Below are positions 35,137 through 43,658 of a stretch of 64,000 nucleotides of DNA, piece after piece. Position 1 is the stretch's first letter. The number at the start of each line of letters is the position of its first letter. Both the position numbers and the translations under genes were made by a program. The notes below the pieces were generated by a model, which did not search any database, was not told the origin of the DNA, and saw only the letters and a list, made by a program, of their open reading frames with translations. The DNA comes from an uncultured Mucilaginibacter sp. (GTDB taxonomy: Bacteria > Bacteroidota > Bacteroidia > Sphingobacteriales > Sphingobacteriaceae): contig CAIPFE010000028.1 in the NCBI GenBank assembly GCA_903864275.1, positions 62,001 to 126,000 on the forward strand, written 5' to 3'.

Positions 35137-36000
35137 ATGAAAACAAAATTTTTAAAATATAGCCTGCTGTCATTAGCTGCTACGCTATCAGTAATTACTT
35201 TAAAAGCACAACAGACCGCTGATGATCAATCGGAACGTTACAATAATTATGACGTTACCGGGAAGGATGCCTCGGGCCGGACAGTAGAAACTTTTCACAC
35301 CTTTTACAAAGACCATGAATATAAGCTTAAATCAGTAGGTGGTAAAATAACCTCTTTATATGTTGACGGGATAAAAATACAGCCCGATAAATACGCGCAG
35401 TATGAGACGGTGATCAGTCATATAAAAGAGCAGATGAGACTTGACCGTATGCTGGCGCGTAAAGACCAGGCACAAGCGCTTAAAGATGAGGCCCAGGCAC
35501 GAGTTGATCAGAAGCTGGCGATGAGAGACCAGGAGCAGGCGGAAAAAGACCGCCAACAGGCGAGAAGAGAAGAACTGCAAGCTAAAAAAGACCAGGAAGA
35601 TGCGTTGAAAGACCAGGCCCAGGCAAAACTCGACCAGCAGCAAGCCGTGAAAGACCGGGAGCAAGCCGAAAAAGACCAGGCTCAAGCGAAAATAGACCAG
35701 GAACAAGCACTAAAAGACCAGGCGCAAGCCAAATTGGATCAAAAACGGGCCGAAGAAGATCAAAGGATGATGAAAGAAATGATCAGTGATTTGATAAAAG
35801 ATGGTATTGTGCCTGATGAAAAAAGTTTGTATAGCGTAACCCTAAGTTCGACCGGAATGACGGTAAATGATAAAAAGCAGCCCGAAGAAGTGTATAACCG
35901 CTATAAGGAAAAATACAAAAGGTGGGCTGATTATAATTTTTCTTATGGCGACGATCAACATAGTTTCAGGGGTGTGCACATGAGCAGGCGTGAGGAATAA
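35137..36000 (+). CDS. Exported coiled-coil repeat protein 2 (intact)
   Basis: A 287-residue protein with a signal peptide ([25 protein letters not shown]). An N-terminal domain (about 35-100) includes [23 protein letters not shown]. Residues 100-212 form a run of heptads such as [21 protein letters not shown] and KIDQEQA, highly charged and coiled-coil-like. The C-terminal domain (213-287) has [12 protein letters not shown] and [21 protein letters not shown]. The ends resemble each other. It is the intact paralog of the amber-interrupted gene at 32816. It is probably periplasmic and may bind the protease tail by coiled-coil pairing. No known family is recognised. Confidence 0.85.
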   Translation: MKTKFLKYSLLSLAATLSVITLKAQQTADDQSERYNNYDVTGKDASGRTVETFHTFYKDHEYKLKSVGGKITSLYVDGIKIQPDKYAQYETVISHIKEQMRLDRMLARKDQAQALKDEAQARVDQKLAMRDQEQAEKDRQQARREELQAKKDQEDALKDQAQAKLDQQQAVKDREQAEKDQAQAKIDQEQALKDQAQAKLDQKRAEEDQRMMKEMISDLIKDGIVPDEKSLYSVTLSSTGMTVNDKKQPEEVYNRYKEKYKRWADYNFSYGDDQHSFRGVHMSRREE

Positions 36001-36189
36001 GATTGGCTCTCCGGTTAGTTCAGTACAAATAAAGCTACTTAAAACAGGGACTTGATGGTTGGAAAAACCCATGGGTCCCCCTTTATTTTTTTAAATATTT
36101 TGGTTTTTATATCATATATGTAACCTTATGAATTTATAAACCGTAGAAAAAGGCATTATTTGATAAGTTAATTCAACCCAACCAAAATC

Positions 36190-36348
36190 ATGGAACACAA
36201 ATTAAATGCCTTTAAAGCAGACTTTTACAATGTATTTGTGAAAGGTGATGCAGATGAACTTCAGATGGCGAGAGTATTTATTATACTTGCTATTCCGTCA
36301 ATGGTTTGTTTAATTGCGCTTCAGTTCATTATTATAACAGGAATTTGA
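36190..36348 (+). CDS. Small single-pass membrane peptide, 52 aa
   Basis: The product starts MEHKLNAFKADFYNVFVKGD and continues DELQMARVFIILAIPSMVCLIALQFIIITGI, with one strongly hydrophobic segment at the C-terminus. The frame begins right after acccaaccaaaatc and ends TGA. There is no signal peptide cleavage site. It follows the coiled-coil operon on the same strand with a 189-base gap and may be regulated separately. No family is known. Confidence 0.65.
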   Translation: MEHKLNAFKADFYNVFVKGDADELQMARVFIILAIPSMVCLIALQFIIITGI

Positions 36349-36450
36349 AAAATACATACTTTGAATGTAACCGGATAAATCCGAGCTAAAAGTTTTTTGC
36401 AACAGCAAGACAGCTGCCGCATTTCTGCAGCAACTGTTTGCCTAACCAAT

Positions 36451-36470
36451 TAACTAACTAACTAACTAAC
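36451..36470. repeat. (TAAC)5 tetranucleotide microsatellite
   Basis: Five perfect TAAC units lie just downstream of a minus-strand gene end (36486). They are part of the wider C/T/A low-complexity word family. Confidence 0.8.
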
Positions 36471-36485
36471 AAACTAAAGACTTTT

Positions 36486-36845
36486 TTATTTTGATTTATC
36501 ATGTTTCAACATATCTGGGTATTTGCGAAACAGATCAAAGGATGTAAAATTGATATTGGGATAATAAAACAAAGTTTGTATATCAAAGTAGCCCATTATT
36601 TTTAAAGAAGATGACCTTTCCAAAAATTGCCCGACTGCGTTATTTTTGAAATCAAATTTCGAATCCGAAGCCACGGGAACGGGCCCGGCCACTTCATTTT
36701 GCTTATTTATTGCATTATTAATGTCTTTGTTATGCGGCGAATGTTGCCCGGGTATTTTATCGTTTAGGGTAAGCAGTTCAGCGCATTTTATAAAAGCGAA
36801 TGCCGATCCAAAAATAAGCATGGAGTGAAGTAAAAATTGTTTCAT
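36486..36845 (-). CDS. Exported hypothetical protein, 119 aa
   Basis: A 119-residue product with a signal sequence (MKQFLLHSMLIFGSAFAFIKC). The Cys at position 21 could be a lipid anchor, though the lipobox is weak. The remainder is polar with no recognised domain (SDSKFDFKNNAVGQFLE, DIQTLFYYPNINFTSFDLF). Next to it are an ABC exporter gene in the same orientation and a small TM peptide gene. Function unknown. Confidence 0.6.
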   Translation of the reverse strand: MKQFLLHSMLIFGSAFAFIKCAELLTLNDKIPGQHSPHNKDINNAINKQNEVAGPVPVASDSKFDFKNNAVGQFLERSSSLKIMGYFDIQTLFYYPNINFTSFDLFRKYPDMLKHDKSK

Positions 36846-36994
36846 AAGTTCAATAATTTATCCAACAAAACAATTTACTATTTGGGGTCGATGATAGATG
36901 GTTAAGTTGTGATAATTTGTAAACAATAATCCTGCCAAACCCAGCATAAAAACTGGGAATGCCATGCCATAAAAACCATTAATTGGCAGCCGTT

Positions 36995-38830
36995 TTACCG
37001 GTATCCCATGGCCTGCAGGTTAAACAGTTCGGCATACCGGCCGTTTTTCAGAATGAGCTCCCGGTGACTGCCAATTTCTATAAGTTCACCTTTTTCCAGC
37101 ACCAGTATCCTGTCGGCCATCCTCACAGTGCTGAAACGATGCGAGATGAGCACAGCCGATTTACCTTTCGTGAGTTCGGCAAAACGTTCAAAAACCATAT
37201 ACTCAGCCCGGGCATCAAGGGCCGAGGTGGGTTCATCCAAAATTAATAGCTGCGCATCACGCATATATGCCCTTGCCAGGGCAACTTTTTGCCACTCGCC
37301 GCCCGACAGTTCCACACCCTGTGCAAATCGTTTCCCCAACTGTTGATCGTAAGCGCCGGGTAATTTGGCAGCTAAAGTATCGGCGAGGCTTTGTTTAGCC
37401 GACGCTTCAATCAGGGGCCGGTTAAACTGCTGGCCGATATTGCCCACCGCAATGTTTTGTGCAAAGGTCATTTGATAGCGCAGGTAATCCTGGAAAATGA
37501 TACCCACATTGAGACGGAGGTCGGCAAGATCGTAGTCGCGCAGGTCGGCGCCGTCTAACGTAATGCGCCCTTCGGTAGGATCATAAAGCCGGGCCAGCAA
37601 TTTTACAAGCGTAGTTTTACCTGCGCCGTTTTCGCCAACAAGCGCCAATTTTTCGCCGGGATGCAGCGTAAAACTTAAATGGCGGTTGGCCCAGCGGTCG
37701 GAGTTTGCATAGCGGAAACCAACGTCCTCAAAAGTAAAGCCATGCTGTATAATTTTCGGAAATGGCAGTGGATTAGCCGCCAGCTTTATTTTTGGCTGGA
37801 TGTCGAAAAACTCAAAGAAATCGCGCAGGTAAATGGCGCCCTGCGAAACGGAAGTAAAACGGCTCAAAATGCCTTCGAGTAGTGTACGCAGCTGCCTGAA
37901 TGAGCCGGCTAAAAATGCCAGTTGGCCAATCGACACGCTGCCGTCAACTGCCCTGATAATGATCACCACGTAAGCAGCGTAATAGCCAATACTGCCCAGC
38001 ATGGCAAATAATGTTCCCCACAAAGATCGTTTTGTGGCAAGTTTTTTATTGTCAAGATAAAACTTAGTGGATAATTGCCTGAAGCGCTCGATAATAAAGC
38101 CTGAAAGATCAAAAATCTTTACTTCTTTGGCGGTTTCATCGCTGGCGCCGAGGTAACGGATATAATCCAGTTCGCGGCGTTCGGGCGTTTGGCCGCGGGT
38201 GAGTGCATAGCTTTGGTCATTAAAATATGATTCCCCTAAAAACGCAGGAATTATGGCGATCAGCAGCAAAATAATAAGCCAGGGGTTAAAGATCATTAAT
38301 CCCGCGGCGAGGAAACCCATGGTGATCAGGTCCTGCACCTGGCTCATTACCTGTGAAAGCAGTAGGGTACGCCCGATGGTTTGCTGGCGTGCACGTTCCA
38401 GCTTATCGTAAAATTCCGCATCCTCAAACTGGTCAAGGTCAAGCGTAGCGGCATGCGCCATTATTTTCACCGAGGTGTGGTTGCTGAACAGATCACCCAG
38501 CAAAGCATCCATTAAAGTTATGGCCCTGCTAAGGGCATCAGTTAATATGGCCAACCCAAATTCAATTCCCACTAATTGCCATAAATGAAAGGTGCTTATT
38601 GTATGATTATGGCTAAGTACAATCACCTGGTCTATGATAAGTTTGCCAACATAAAGCAGTGCCACCGGCATAGCCGATCGTGCAATTCGCAAAATGGAGT
38701 TAACAACGGTAAGCCAGGGACTGGTTTGCCATACCAGTTCAAAAAAAGCCGGCAGGTTGCGCAGCGCCGCCAGTCGTTCTTTTAAAGTTAAAGGTTCGGT
38801 GCGTACATTTTTGGGCGGGCGGGTGTTCAA
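36995..38830 (-). CDS. ABC exporter (permease-ATPase fusion)
   Basis: A 611-residue half-transporter. The N-terminal half holds about six TM helices of an ABC exporter (AMPVALLYVGKLIIDQVIV, LFAMLGSIGYYAAYVVIIIRAV). The C-terminal half is the ATPase with LVGENGAGKTTLV (Walker A), LSGGEWQKVALARAYMR (signature), LLILDEPTSALDAR (Walker B) and ISHRFSTVRMADRI (His switch). It should act as a homodimer in the inner membrane to export a lipid, peptide or drug; the substrate is not indicated. It stands alone. Confidence 0.94.
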   Translation of the reverse strand: MNTRPPKNVRTEPLTLKERLAALRNLPAFFELVWQTSPWLTVVNSILRIARSAMPVALLYVGKLIIDQVIVLSHNHTISTFHLWQLVGIEFGLAILTDALSRAITLMDALLGDLFSNHTSVKIMAHAATLDLDQFEDAEFYDKLERARQQTIGRTLLLSQVMSQVQDLITMGFLAAGLMIFNPWLIILLLIAIIPAFLGESYFNDQSYALTRGQTPERRELDYIRYLGASDETAKEVKIFDLSGFIIERFRQLSTKFYLDNKKLATKRSLWGTLFAMLGSIGYYAAYVVIIIRAVDGSVSIGQLAFLAGSFRQLRTLLEGILSRFTSVSQGAIYLRDFFEFFDIQPKIKLAANPLPFPKIIQHGFTFEDVGFRYANSDRWANRHLSFTLHPGEKLALVGENGAGKTTLVKLLARLYDPTEGRITLDGADLRDYDLADLRLNVGIIFQDYLRYQMTFAQNIAVGNIGQQFNRPLIEASAKQSLADTLAAKLPGAYDQQLGKRFAQGVELSGGEWQKVALARAYMRDAQLLILDEPTSALDARAEYMVFERFAELTKGKSAVLISHRFSTVRMADRILVLEKGELIEIGSHRELILKNGRYAELFNLQAMGYR

Positions 38831-39118
38831 CAGGTATCCTTCTGATTAATAATACCGTAAAATTAGGAATTTTATAGATGGATTAAACGTGAGCATGATT
38901 TTGTGAGGGAATGATGACAAAGGCATAGACTTATCCAATAGAACGGCCAGGTTTAAAAAAAAAATTTTATGTTTTTTAAAATACAGCTAAATTGCTCTGT
39001 AACAATAATTTTCAACCTGGGGTCTAAATAATGCAATTATAAACAGGCAAATAAATTAATTGCGACTGAATAGTATGCCTTACGAATCATTAAACTGAAA
39101 ATAAATTGCGTTTTGAAA

Positions 39119-39958
39119 ATGAGCCTTAAAAATCTTATCCAAAAATATCCGGTTAGCTGTTATTTTATCATGGCCTTTACCATCTCGTGGCTGGGCGCTT
39201 TTATCGTAGTTGCGCCAAAGCTACTTAGCGGGCAACCAATTCCCAAAATGGATGGAATCCTCATGTTTCCTGTCATGATCATTGGTCCGGCCGTTGCAGG
39301 CATTACTCTTACAGCAGTTACCGACGGAAAAACGGGGATCCGAAACTTAAGATCACGCATGGTAAAATGGAAAGTATCCGTTAAATGGTACTTGATAGCA
39401 TTGCTTATTCCTCCATGTTTGATAATAATCGTTCTTTTATTTTTAAAGAATTTTGTCTCCGCCGCTTTTACGCCAAACCTTTTTCCGTTTGGGATACTAT
39501 TTGGCGTACCTGCCGGTTTTTTTGAAGAGATCGGGTGGACCGGTTACGCAATCCCTAAAATGCTTCGGGAACAAAGTGTAATAAAAACAGGGATTTTTCT
39601 TGGATTTATATGGGGCCTGTGGCATTTGCCTGTAATTGATTTCCTGGGCGCTGCGAGCCCACATGGGCAGTATTGGTTGCCCTTCGCCGCCTCGTTTATT
39701 TTGGCAATGATAGCGGTGAGAGTTATTATTGTTTGGGTATATTCAAATACTAGCAGCATTTTACTGGCGCAATTTATCCACGTAATTTCCACCGGAAGTC
39801 TGGTTGTATTAGGGCCCAACGCAGTATCGGCGGCCCAGGAGGCTTTATGGTATTTGTTATACGCCGCCTTGCTTTGGATAATTGTTTTGATTATATGGAT
39901 GACGACAGACAGAAATCAAAAAGCTGCTATTCCTCCGTTCAGACTCCAGACGGGATAA
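39119..39958 (+). CDS. CPBP-family intramembrane protease
   Basis: From the ATG at 39119 the product is 279 residues with eight or so hydrophobic segments. The CPBP/Abi (CAAX-protease-like) motifs are present: FFEEIGWTGYAIP (Glu-Glu followed by aromatic and Gly) and GFIWGLWHLPVIDFL (Gly/Trp/His). The Arg of the common EExxxR motif is Thr here. Members process prenylated or bacteriocin-type peptides or confer self-protection; its target is unknown. The TTG at 39113 is a less likely start. Confidence 0.87.
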   Translation: MSLKNLIQKYPVSCYFIMAFTISWLGAFIVVAPKLLSGQPIPKMDGILMFPVMIIGPAVAGITLTAVTDGKTGIRNLRSRMVKWKVSVKWYLIALLIPPCLIIIVLLFLKNFVSAAFTPNLFPFGILFGVPAGFFEEIGWTGYAIPKMLREQSVIKTGIFLGFIWGLWHLPVIDFLGAASPHGQYWLPFAASFILAMIAVRVIIVWVYSNTSSILLAQFIHVISTGSLVVLGPNAVSAAQEALWYLLYAALLWIIVLIIWMTTDRNQKAAIPPFRLQTG

Positions 39959-40009
39959 CTGAATATCATACCCTTTAATGTCGTTTACTTAATCCCAATA
40001 AAAATCTCC

Positions 40010-40017
40010 TATTTTTG
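40010..40017 (+). promoter_or_regulatory. Bacteroidota -7 element (TATTTTTG)
   Basis: TATTTTTG fits TAnnTTTG and lies 17 bases before the HAD gene start at 40035. No clear -33 TTG is visible. Confidence 0.45.
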
Positions 40018-40034
40018 CCGCTCAGATATTAAAT

Positions 40035-40679
40035 ATGAGCGCCTCCTTAAAAGATAAATTCGACAGTATAATTTTCGATCTCGACGGTACCCTTTGGGAC
40101 AGTACCGGTAACGTAGCTATTGCCTGGCAGGAGGCCGTTGAACAGGTGGACTATGTGGATGAGGTAATGACGCGCGAAAAAATACGGGCCGTTACAGGGA
40201 TGGCCTATAATGTTATTTTCGATACGATGTTCGGTTACCTTGATACTGAAAAGCGGAACGAATTAATGGAGATATGCGCCAAAAGCGAGCTCGAAATGCT
40301 GAACAGCAAGGGTGGTGAGCTGTATCCTGGGCTTGACGAAACGCTGGCTTATCTTTTCGGCAAATACAAACTGTTTATTGTAAGTAATTGTCAGAATGGC
40401 TACATCGAAACATTTTTACGCATAAGCCAGATGGAGCATTATTTTATAGGGCACCAGTGCTATGGTACAAAAGGCAACCCTAAATCCGAAAATATAAAGG
40501 ACATTGTAAATGATCATCATCTCGCCGCCCCGGTTTATGTGGGCGATACCATGGGTGATTTTGATGCCGCTAAAAAAGCCGGTGTCCCCTTCATTTTTGC
40601 AAATTATGGATTTGGCGAGGTAGAGGAAGGACAAATTGCGACGATAAGTGCTTTTGGTGAGTTGGTGGAATTGCTGTGA
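40035..40679 (+). CDS. HAD-superfamily phosphatase (phosphoglycolate phosphatase-like)
   Basis: A 214-residue cytoplasmic hydrolase. It has motif I IFDLDGTLWDS, an alpha-helical cap domain (YVDEVMTREKIRAVTGMAY), motif II LFIVSNC, motif III GNPKSENI (Lys) and motif IV YVGDTMGDFDAAKKAG. It resembles Gph/YjjG-type phosphatases that remove phosphate from sugar or nucleotide phosphates. The substrate is not predictable. No operon partner. Confidence 0.92.
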   Translation: MSASLKDKFDSIIFDLDGTLWDSTGNVAIAWQEAVEQVDYVDEVMTREKIRAVTGMAYNVIFDTMFGYLDTEKRNELMEICAKSELEMLNSKGGELYPGLDETLAYLFGKYKLFIVSNCQNGYIETFLRISQMEHYFIGHQCYGTKGNPKSENIKDIVNDHHLAAPVYVGDTMGDFDAAKKAGVPFIFANYGFGEVEEGQIATISAFGELVELL

Positions 40680-40816
40680 TTTATATATACATGGCTGCAA
40701 ATTTCAAATGAAAAGGCTGATGTTTTCTCAGCATAAATAGAGATTCCTATCATTTAACAAGGATTTTTTATTGCCCCATAAAAATCACTAATTTTATGTG
40801 ATCAATTTTCCTTGTT

Positions 40817-41920
40817 ATGCCAACAAACAAATTTTCCCGCCGCGATTTTATCAGAACCGGCACATTGACTGCAGGGGCATTGGCTTTAGGCCCTGCTTTA
40901 TCTTCGCTGGCCGCATCTAAGCCCGGCAAGAGGCTGGGCATTGCTTTGGTTGGCTTAGGCTATTACAGCGCGGGGCAACTGGCCCCGGCGTTGCAGCATA
41001 CGCAAAACTGCTACCTGGCCGGGATAGTGACCGGTACGCCCGCTAAGGCGGTTGATTGGGCAAAACGGTATAATATCCCGCAAAAAAATATTTATAACTA
41101 TCAGAATTTTGATGAAATAGCCCTTAATCCGGACATTGACATTATTTACGTAGTGCTGCCGGTATTCCTGCATAAAGAGTTTACCATAAGGGCGGTCCAG
41201 GCGGCCAAGCATGTGATCTGCGAAAAACCGATGGCGCTCAACGCCGGTGAATGTGCAGAGATGATCGCCACCTGCAAAAAGGCAAACCGCCTGCTGTCCA
41301 TAGGCTACCGCCTGCATTTTGAACCGCATAATATGGAAGTAATGCAACTGGGCCAGAAACATGCATTTGGTAAAGTAACAAAAATTGACACCGGTAACGG
41401 CTTTACATACGGAGGCGACCCAAATGCCTGGCGTTTAAAAAAGAAAATGGCCGGCGGCGGCGGACTGATGGATATGGGCATTTACAGTATACAGGGTACA
41501 CGTTATACCCTTGGGCAAGAGCCGGTTGCCGTTAAAGCCACGCAGGAAAAAACAAAGCCCGACCTTTTCAGGGAGGTAGATGAAACCGTATTCTGGGAAC
41601 TGGAATTCCCGGGAGGATTGAGGACTACAGGCAAATCAAGCTATAACCATGATTGGAGCTACCTGAAAGTTGAAGAAGAGCACGGCAAATTTGAACTTGG
41701 CCCGGCGTTTGGCTACAACGCAATCGACGGCAGTGTTAACGGCAAACAGATGCCTTTCCCCCAGATTATTCAGCAAGCTGCCCAGATGGATGACTTTGCG
41801 CTCTGCGTAACCCAAAACAAGCCATCCCGCGTACCCGGCGAAGAAGGTTTAAAGGATATGAAAGTGGTTGACGCTATCTACCGGAGCCTGAATTCAGGGA
41901 AATGGGAGAAAATTGTATAG
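40817..41920 (+). CDS. Tat-exported Gfo/Idh/MocA-family oxidoreductase
   Basis: A 367-residue protein with a twin-arginine signal (KFSRRDFIRTGTLTAGALALG). The Rossmann core (GIALVGLGYYSAGQLAPAL), EKPMALNAGE and the C-terminal alpha/beta domain (GGLMDMGIYSIQGTRYTLG) are typical of Gfo/Idh/MocA NAD(P)-dependent sugar oxidoreductases. The Tat signal points to folding with cofactor before export, as in glucose-fructose oxidoreductase. The substrate is probably a sugar or cyclitol, not determined. No linked sugar operon is visible. Confidence 0.9.
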   Translation: MPTNKFSRRDFIRTGTLTAGALALGPALSSLAASKPGKRLGIALVGLGYYSAGQLAPALQHTQNCYLAGIVTGTPAKAVDWAKRYNIPQKNIYNYQNFDEIALNPDIDIIYVVLPVFLHKEFTIRAVQAAKHVICEKPMALNAGECAEMIATCKKANRLLSIGYRLHFEPHNMEVMQLGQKHAFGKVTKIDTGNGFTYGGDPNAWRLKKKMAGGGGLMDMGIYSIQGTRYTLGQEPVAVKATQEKTKPDLFREVDETVFWELEFPGGLRTTGKSSYNHDWSYLKVEEEHGKFELGPAFGYNAIDGSVNGKQMPFPQIIQQAAQMDDFALCVTQNKPSRVPGEEGLKDMKVVDAIYRSLNSGKWEKIV

Positions 41921-42035
41921 TGATTAGAGGTTAGAGACTGGAGATTAGTTCTCTTTATCTAAGAAATTAGTCCCTAATCTTTTATCTTTAACCGCTATTA
42001 TAACTAATCTCTAATCAACTAACCTCTAATCACTA
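41918..42035. repeat. Large nested inverted repeat
   Basis: A 17-base perfect inverted pair (tagtgattagaggttag at 41918-41934; ctaacctctaatcacta at 42019-42035) encloses a second 10-base pair (gagattagtt at 41941-41950; aactaatctc at 42002-42011) and an inner attag / ctaat palindrome near 41966. It can fold into one tall stem-loop between two same-strand genes. The left arm includes the stop codon of the upstream gene. Confidence 0.9.
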
Positions 42036-42039
42036 AACC

Positions 42040-43326
42040 ATGTTTTTCCCCGAAGATTTTCTGCATTATGTTTGGAAGTTCCGGCTGTTTGACCGGGTTA
42101 ACCTGCAAACTAATGATGCCGAAGAATTGGAAATTTTATCGGCAGGGCTTCATAATTCTGATTCGGGGCCTGATTTTCATAATGCAAGGGTTAGGATAGG
42201 GGACACCGTTTGGGCGGGGAATGTGGAAGTGCATTTGTCCTCATCTGACTGGCAAAAGCATGGCCATACTACTGATAATGCTTACGACAATGTGATACTG
42301 CATGTAGTTTATCGTGATGACGAGCCCCTGGTGTTAACCAATGGCCGCCGTGTTCCTACGCTTGAACTGCAAAACCGTATTCCGGCTGATCTGTATAACC
42401 GATACCACAAGCTTATATTCGGTAACCAAACCATTATTCCCTGCGAGGCAAGCATTGGTTCAGTGGATGACATTACCCTGTATAACTGGCTCACAAGGGT
42501 ATTGGTTGAAAGATTGGCAAAAAGGTCGGCGGCAGTGATCGCTGCCTTGAACAAAAACCGTGGTGATTGGGAGGAAACCTTTTACCAATTTTTAGCTGCA
42601 AATTTTGGCTTTAAAACCAACGCGCTGCCTTTTGAGCTTTTGGCAAAATCACTGCCGCAAAATATCCTGGCCAAACATAAAAATAATCCGCTTCAAATTG
42701 AGGCGTTGTTATTTGGGCAAGCAGGATTTTTGAACAATGATATGGCTGATGAGTATCCGCGAAAGCTGAAAAAGGAATATGAATTCCTCCAAAAGAAATA
42801 CCAACTAACACCTATTGAGAATCATCTGTGGAAATTTATGCGCTTGCGGCCTCAAAATTTTCCCACCGTCAGGCTGGCCCAATTCGCAGCACTTGTAGTA
42901 AGATCTAACCATTTATTTTCAAAACTATTGGAGATCAAAGACGTAAAAGGGCTGAGAACCCTGTTTACGGAAATAAAGGTTAACCCCTATTGGGGAAACC
43001 ATTATCGTTTTGATACAGAATCGGCCCCGTCACCGAAAAATTTAGGGCAGGCGTCGATTGATATTTTGCTGTTAAATACTTTGGCATTATTTTTATTCAG
43101 TTATGGTAAGCATAATCAAATGCAGCACTTTATTAATAGGAGCCTGCAATTGTTGGAATATTTACCGGGTGAAAACAATAAAATTGTTGCAGATTTTAGT
43201 ACCTTAGGGGTGAAAATAAAAACTGCGTTCGAATCGCAGGCTTTGCTGGAGTTAAAAAATAACTACTGTAATTATAAGAAATGCCTGCAATGCGGTGTGG
43301 GCAATAAAATATTAAAACTGGGTTGA
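42040..43326 (+). CDS. DUF2851-family protein
   Basis: A 428-residue cytoplasmic protein matching DUF2851: FFPEDFLHYVWKFRLFDR, LHNSDSGPDFHNARVRIGDTVWAGNVEVHLSSSDW, VILHVVYRDDEP and a C-terminal cysteine pair KKCLQCGVGNKIL. The family is characteristic of Bacteroidota and has no known function. The HxVY/DW region resembles a nuclease fold in general arrangement, but this is only an impression. The PspC-like gene follows after one base, so they are cotranscribed. Confidence 0.9.
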   Translation: MFFPEDFLHYVWKFRLFDRVNLQTNDAEELEILSAGLHNSDSGPDFHNARVRIGDTVWAGNVEVHLSSSDWQKHGHTTDNAYDNVILHVVYRDDEPLVLTNGRRVPTLELQNRIPADLYNRYHKLIFGNQTIIPCEASIGSVDDITLYNWLTRVLVERLAKRSAAVIAALNKNRGDWEETFYQFLAANFGFKTNALPFELLAKSLPQNILAKHKNNPLQIEALLFGQAGFLNNDMADEYPRKLKKEYEFLQKKYQLTPIENHLWKFMRLRPQNFPTVRLAQFAALVVRSNHLFSKLLEIKDVKGLRTLFTEIKVNPYWGNHYRFDTESAPSPKNLGQASIDILLLNTLALFLFSYGKHNQMQHFINRSLQLLEYLPGENNKIVADFSTLGVKIKTAFESQALLELKNNYCNYKKCLQCGVGNKILKLG

Positions 43327-43327
43327 T

Positions 43328-43549
43328 ATGTTGCAAAGGATTATAACTTTTTTTGAACGATATTCATTTGGTGTATGTACCTATCTTGGCGAGAAATTTA
43401 ATGTTTCCATTGCTAAGATCAGGTTGTTTTTTATTTATTCCTCCTTCCTGGCAGTAGGCTTCCCGCTTATATTTTACATATTCGCTGGGATAGTACTTGA
43501 CATCCGTAATTACGTGAAACGGGTGCATACCAGGGTAACCGATTTGTGA
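43328..43549 (+). CDS. Small PspC-like membrane protein
   Basis: A 73-residue protein with the PspC core pattern: FGVCTYLGEKFNVSIAKIRL followed by one long hydrophobic region (FFIYSSFLAVGFPLIFYIFAGIVL) and a basic tail. In the PspC family such proteins sit in the inner membrane in stress regulation. It is much shorter than PspC of E. coli and may be a single-module form. It is directly downstream of DUF2851 and probably coexpressed. Confidence 0.8.
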   Translation: MLQRIITFFERYSFGVCTYLGEKFNVSIAKIRLFFIYSSFLAVGFPLIFYIFAGIVLDIRNYVKRVHTRVTDL

Positions 43550-43646
43550 TTTCGGATGTTCGATTTCGGATTTGTTGTTTATTTCGGAATCATCGCTTTA
43601 CCTATAAATTCTTCTTAAATCCGAAATCGAAATTCCGAAATCCGAA
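43550..43646. repeat. ATTTCGGAT/ATCCGAAAT low-complexity inverted tract
   Basis: Words atttcggat, gatttcggatt and tttcggaat on the left are mirrored by aatccgaaatcg, attccgaaa and tccgaaatta on the right. The tract occupies the gap between two convergent genes and could form a hairpin. Confidence 0.6.
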
Positions 43647-43658
43647 ATTAAAAGGGCT

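Noticed and set aside
32250..35770. Possible CRISPR array in the 21-bp repeat stretch
   Set aside because: The repeats are seven-codon coding units without constant spacers; the frame is open and amphipathic, so this is protein repeat DNA.
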